From positions 1 through 53,335 of the forward strand of contig URQB01000016.1 in the NCBI GenBank assembly GCA_900549825.1: a DNA stretch of 53,335 bases, read 5' to 3'. Under the pieces are notes generated by a model that made no database searches, was not told the DNA's origin, and worked only from the letters and a program-made list of their open reading frames with translations. Below, piece by piece: positions 50,156 through 53,335 of this stretch. The position numbers were made by a program, and so were the translations under genes. The stretch's first letter is position 1. Each line of letters begins with the position of its first letter. This DNA is from an uncultured Oscillospiraceae bacterium (lineage in GTDB: Bacteria > Bacillota > Clostridia > Oscillospirales > Acutalibacteraceae).

Positions 50156-51787
50156 TTATGCTGTTTCAGCCCCATGTCTCCGCCCCCTTTTCAGGCCCGG
50201 CAAACGCATAAAACATCTCTGAATGCTACAGAATCCCGACACAGACGCAATGTTGATCACCGGCACCAAAAACAGCAGGTACCGCGCTTTGCCTTCCCAA
50301 ACCAGCAAAAATAAGACGACGCCGATCAGCATCATTGCACTGAAACGGAAAAGCCAACCGTCCGGTCTCCAGGCCAAAAGACAAATCCCCGCAAATAGAG
50401 AAAACAAAATCACGGCCTGAAACGCCTGTTGGCAGGCAAGATACCATTGAAGCAACGGGCTGTCCTTGGATTCCAGGGCCGGATAAGATCGCAGCGGATG
50501 CTGCGCCAGTTTCCCGACTGACTGATAATCCCCCGTGCAAAGCATCACCTCAAGCTTGTCGAAAAGGAAATTCAGATAGCCCGATGCGCCATCCATACGG
50601 AGACGCTCCTCAAACCGTGCAGCGGTCTGCTGCTGCCGTTGCGCATAGCTTGGAATAGAACGCGTGAAAAGATCATCATCCGCATTATATCCTCCTACGG
50701 TTTCGCGATTTGCGCCCATCATAAACCAGTGCGTCATCGGATACGTATAGCGGTCGTCATGCAGGTCGCCATATCCTGCCGCCCCGGCAATGAGGCTGCT
50801 TCCGGCCACAACAATCAGGAAGCCTGCCAGCAGCAAAAGGATGGTCATGCACTTTTTGACCGCTGGGTGCTGCCAGCGTACGGACGAATGGTCATCCCTT
50901 TCCTCCGGCTCTGTCCGGTCAAAGAGAAGGAATAAAATCATCGCGATCAGGCCGATTGCAGCAATGGATTTGATCCGCAGGCCAAACCCGGCCATCATTC
51001 CGCTGCCGATATACAGAGCGATTTTTTTGATTCTCTGCCGTCTCGTTATAAAAGCTGCCCTGCGCGCATACAGCCAGAGCGCAAGCGTCCAGACCGGGAA
51101 AGGGAGCGCCAGCGTATCAGTATAGCAAATTGGCGCATAAAGGAAAAGCGGGACGCTGCACAGGCACAGTAAAAGGATTTTTAATCCGAAGCGCCTGCCG
51201 CGGAAGAGCTTTCCACAGAAAAACGCCCCATAGAGGGCAAGTAGAATATGAACGGTATTGAGCACATAGCTGACCCCGCAAGCTGCCGCTATTGTCCGCA
51301 CATGAACCAGCTTCATAAAAAGGGTCATATACAATAAAGGATAAATCTGAAATGGATAACGCGAAAAATAGATCGGGTCTGTCAATACGCCATCTCTGGA
51401 GAGTTCCAGTGCCGACCGCAATAGCACACCATAATCCCATGCCGGCGCAATGGAAAACAGCGCAATACATAGAATACACAATGCGCAGGCCAAAAGCATC
51501 AGCACCAGAACCGCCTGATTTAAATGACGCGGTGCGAGCCGGTCAATGAGGTAAAACATACTCCAAAGCACGGCCCCAACGGCGATCATCGCCGCTATAG
51601 CGGAAAAGCCGTATAACATATTTCTGTCCCACCATTGACGAAGCGTAACATCCGGGAATAAAATCCGGAACAGCGCATACCCAAAGATGAGCGCGCCAAC
51701 CAAGCAAATGGCCCACCGGTAGCAAAAGGATAGAGGATGCCGGCGCTCCCTCTGCTTGTCGGATATGTTGTCCAATGTATACTGCAT
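50156..51787 (-). CDS. Polytopic GT-C-type glycosyltransferase-like protein
   Basis: A 543-residue membrane protein with about ten to twelve hydrophobic helices. It resembles ArnT/PMT (GT39-like) lipid-linked sugar transferases. IAPAWDYGVLLRSALELSRD in the first large loop holds an Asp where GT-C enzymes carry the catalytic residue. TDPIYFSRYPFQIYPLLYMT and YAPICYTDTLALPF are further family-like segments. A long extracytoplasmic loop follows (about 330-440). The acceptor and sugar are unknown. It is divergent from the LCP wall-ligase gene, so a role in wall glycopolymer decoration is possible. Confidence 0.7.
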   Translation of the reverse strand: MQYTLDNISDKQRERRHPLSFCYRWAICLVGALIFGYALFRILFPDVTLRQWWDRNMLYGFSAIAAMIAVGAVLWSMFYLIDRLAPRHLNQAVLVLMLLACALCILCIALFSIAPAWDYGVLLRSALELSRDGVLTDPIYFSRYPFQIYPLLYMTLFMKLVHVRTIAAACGVSYVLNTVHILLALYGAFFCGKLFRGRRFGLKILLLCLCSVPLFLYAPICYTDTLALPFPVWTLALWLYARRAAFITRRQRIKKIALYIGSGMMAGFGLRIKSIAAIGLIAMILFLLFDRTEPEERDDHSSVRWQHPAVKKCMTILLLLAGFLIVVAGSSLIAGAAGYGDLHDDRYTYPMTHWFMMGANRETVGGYNADDDLFTRSIPSYAQRQQQTAARFEERLRMDGASGYLNFLFDKLEVMLCTGDYQSVGKLAQHPLRSYPALESKDSPLLQWYLACQQAFQAVILFSLFAGICLLAWRPDGWLFRFSAMMLIGVVLFLLVWEGKARYLLFLVPVINIASVSGFCSIQRCFMRLPGLKRGRRHGAETA

Positions 51788-51954
51788 CTTTTTCTCCCCA
51801 ATCTATTCTTCCTGATTTTCATTATGACATAGGCAAAAAGAAAAAGCAACCTGCCGATGAAACCCGAATGCGGCATAATGGCTTACGATCTGAGCTCCCG
51901 CCTCACAATACATAGCGTTCACCGAGGCGGTTCTGGCCTGATTTTCAGCTGAAT

Positions 51955-51983
51955 TTGCTTTTTTCATTTGAAATGGCTATAAT
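51955..51983 (+). promoter_or_regulatory. Promoter of the LCP gene
   Basis: TTGCTT (51955-51960), 17 bases, TATAAT (51978-51983). A small hairpin (GTTTTCA with TGAAAAC, 51994-52015) follows in the leader. Confidence 0.65.
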
Positions 51984-52089
51984 ACTCCTAAACGTTTTCA
52001 AAATCGTGTGAAAACACCTTCTGTCCCTTGCCAGTTTCGGAAAGGGAGTTGATTGAAAACAAAACAAACGGATGATGAGGTGTGTTGAT

Positions 52090-53181
52090 ATGCATGACGG
52101 GAAGAAGTCGCCTGCAAAGACAAAAAAGCCAAGCAAGGCTATGATCGCAGTAATCGCCGTCGTTCTTGTGCTTTTGCTGCTGGTTATCATCGGGGTTGTC
52201 GTCGGCAACCACTATTTGAATAAAATCACGATCGAGCCGGAGGATCCCAGCGAACGCACTACATTGCAGGTGGACCCGGTAGTCAAAGAAGAGGAAAACA
52301 GTCTGAAAAAGAAGATCCCTCAGCAATATACGAAAGACTTTGAATCCGCTGATGAAGCGATCGCAAAAAATATAAAAAACGGTACCGTGTGGTACCATAA
52401 GGACGTATACAATCTTTTACTGATCGGAAGCGATACACGCAATCCGAAATACTATTCTCGTTCCGATTCCATGATTCTGATTTCGGTCAATAAGCAAAAT
52501 CAACAGATTAAAATGGTTTCCCTGCTGCGTGCGGCTTACGTCAATATTCCCGGGCATGGAAACGCAAGGCTGAACGCCGCCTATTCCTACGGCGGCCCAC
52601 AATTGCTGATCGATACGATTGCATTAAACTATAAAATCCATATTGATCATTATATCAGCGTCGATTTTACCGCCTTCCAGAAAATCGTTGATATTCTGGG
52701 CGGAATCGATATGAAGCTGACGGAGGCTGAGGCAAAGGCTTTGGCCAATGATTTCGCCGCTGCAGGGCTTGAAGTTCCCGACGGCGCCGGCACCTATCAT
52801 ATGGACGGCGCCACAACGCTAAAATACGTCCGCCTTCGCAGCATCGACTCCGACCGGAACCGGACACAGCGCCAGCGAAATGTTTTGAATGTGATCATCA
52901 GCAAGGCAAAATCCATGGGGATTAACGAAGGACTTCAGCTGCTTGATGAAATTCTGCCGCTTGTAAAAACGGATATGAGCAAATCTACCATTGTATCGCA
53001 GGCTGCAAACGCGATGCGCTATCTCAAATGGAATATTACGCAGGATACCATCCCGCATACCTATCCCAAGCTGGTTAATATCGACGGCACGGAGGTCCTG
53101 CTGCTTGACTGGGATCAGACCGTCAGCTATATCCACAAGCTTTTATATCCGGGCCTGCAGCCTCAGAAAATACCTGCCTGA
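52090..53181 (+). CDS. LytR-CpsA-Psr (LCP) family wall polymer ligase
   Basis: A 363-residue single-pass protein. A Lys-rich cytoplasmic tail (about 1-17) and one membrane helix (IAVIAVVLVLLLLVIIGVVV) precede the LCP domain, which transfers teichoic-acid-like polymers from lipid carriers to peptidoglycan. RSDSMILISVN, INPG-like VNIPGHGNARLNAAYSYGG, DHYISVDFTAF, YVRLRS and RNRTQRQRN are family motifs. The usual PRDT segment reads LRAA, keeping Arg but losing Asp. The ATG at 52090 has GAGGTG seven bases upstream, so I prefer it to the ATG at 52072. Confidence 0.9.
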   Translation: MHDGKKSPAKTKKPSKAMIAVIAVVLVLLLLVIIGVVVGNHYLNKITIEPEDPSERTTLQVDPVVKEEENSLKKKIPQQYTKDFESADEAIAKNIKNGTVWYHKDVYNLLLIGSDTRNPKYYSRSDSMILISVNKQNQQIKMVSLLRAAYVNIPGHGNARLNAAYSYGGPQLLIDTIALNYKIHIDHYISVDFTAFQKIVDILGGIDMKLTEAEAKALANDFAAAGLEVPDGAGTYHMDGATTLKYVRLRSIDSDRNRTQRQRNVLNVIISKAKSMGINEGLQLLDEILPLVKTDMSKSTIVSQAANAMRYLKWNITQDTIPHTYPKLVNIDGTEVLLLDWDQTVSYIHKLLYPGLQPQKIPA

Positions 53182-53197
53182 TTATTTTTCAATGCGA

Positions 53198-53235
53198 ATT
53201 GCCCCGAGCTGTTGATCGCAGCCCGGGGCAATTTA
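53198..53235 (+). terminator. Terminator of the LCP gene
   Basis: ATTGCCCCG (53198-53206) pairs with CGGGGCAAT (53224-53232), followed by TTA. The last 100 bases of the window hold no gene that I can see. Confidence 0.75.
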
Positions 53236-53335
53236 GCATCGGTAAACAAGGGGAAACAGCGCCGCCCGGCAGCTGCAAATCCACGTTTGCCGCGTTCTCG
53301 GCCTTTCGCCCTTGCGGCCTTGTAAACCTGCCCCT

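Noticed and set aside
53270..53335. Possible start of another gene or repeat at the window end
   Set aside because: Only short GC-rich repeats are visible; nothing can be supported.
1..53335. CRISPR array, complete insertion sequence or prophage
   Set aside because: No regularly spaced repeats, transposase, integrase or phage structural genes were seen in any frame.

Overview
The window looks like a chromosomal segment of a moderately GC-rich, anaerobic, endospore-forming member of the Clostridia, probably Oscillospirales/Ruminococcaceae-like. The evidence is a complete spoIIIAA-AH operon, two CotF/ferritin-like small coat proteins, Rex, RNase J, GdpP, an argR-recN block and Firmicutes gene orders such as gdpP-rplI-dnaB and nusB-xseAB-ispA-dxs-tlyA-nadK-argR-recN. 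The placement is inference from gene content, not from a marker gene.

Layout. 1-1160: remnant or edge of an accessory element, with an elaborate nested-stem structure (28-399), a ribbon-helix-helix gene, a frameshifted mini-gene and a small hypothetical gene. 1213-19236 (minus strand): housekeeping, namely an amidohydrolase, a divergent type II topoisomerase pair, ftsH-hpt-tilS-dnaB-rplI-gdpP, RNase J behind a roughly 500-nt leader, and a nucleotidyltransferase fused to a degenerate phosphohexomutase. 19595-24018: rnhA, a truncated PadR gene, a TetR-RsgA-methyltransferase cassette with an unusually clear double operator, tRNA-Pro(GGG) and a coat-protein pair. 24155-33240 (plus): AlkD-like protein, tsaE-tsaB, rpiB, DUF6506-like protein, SEDS protein, HAD phosphatase and an aconitase-isocitrate dehydrogenase-Rex operon. 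33383-34380: an AT-rich nitrilase-family island with the tail of a lost upstream gene. 34459-49943 (minus): recN back through argR, nadK, tlyA, dxs, ispA, xseB, xseA, a TsaD-like paralog, nusB and an Asp23 protein, then the spoIIIA operon. 50156-53181: a divergent GT-C-like membrane protein and an LCP-family wall ligase.

How the parts work together. dxs-ispA supply isoprenoid precursors, with RodA-like and LCP proteins acting on the wall. tilS, tsaE/tsaB, tlyA and rnj serve tRNA, rRNA and mRNA maturation. acn-icd-rex links the oxidative arm of the TCA cycle with an NADH sensor. spoIIIAA-AH forms the mother-cell half of the engulfment feeding channel.

The most interesting undescribed candidates are two structured RNAs. 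One is on the plus strand at 28-399. The other is a 120-nt multibranched element at 44042-44161 just upstream of nusB. In both, the non-Watson-Crick positions within the stems I could align read as G-U wobbles only on the predicted RNA strand. The TetR-RsgA-methyltransferase cassette and the RNase J leader come next.
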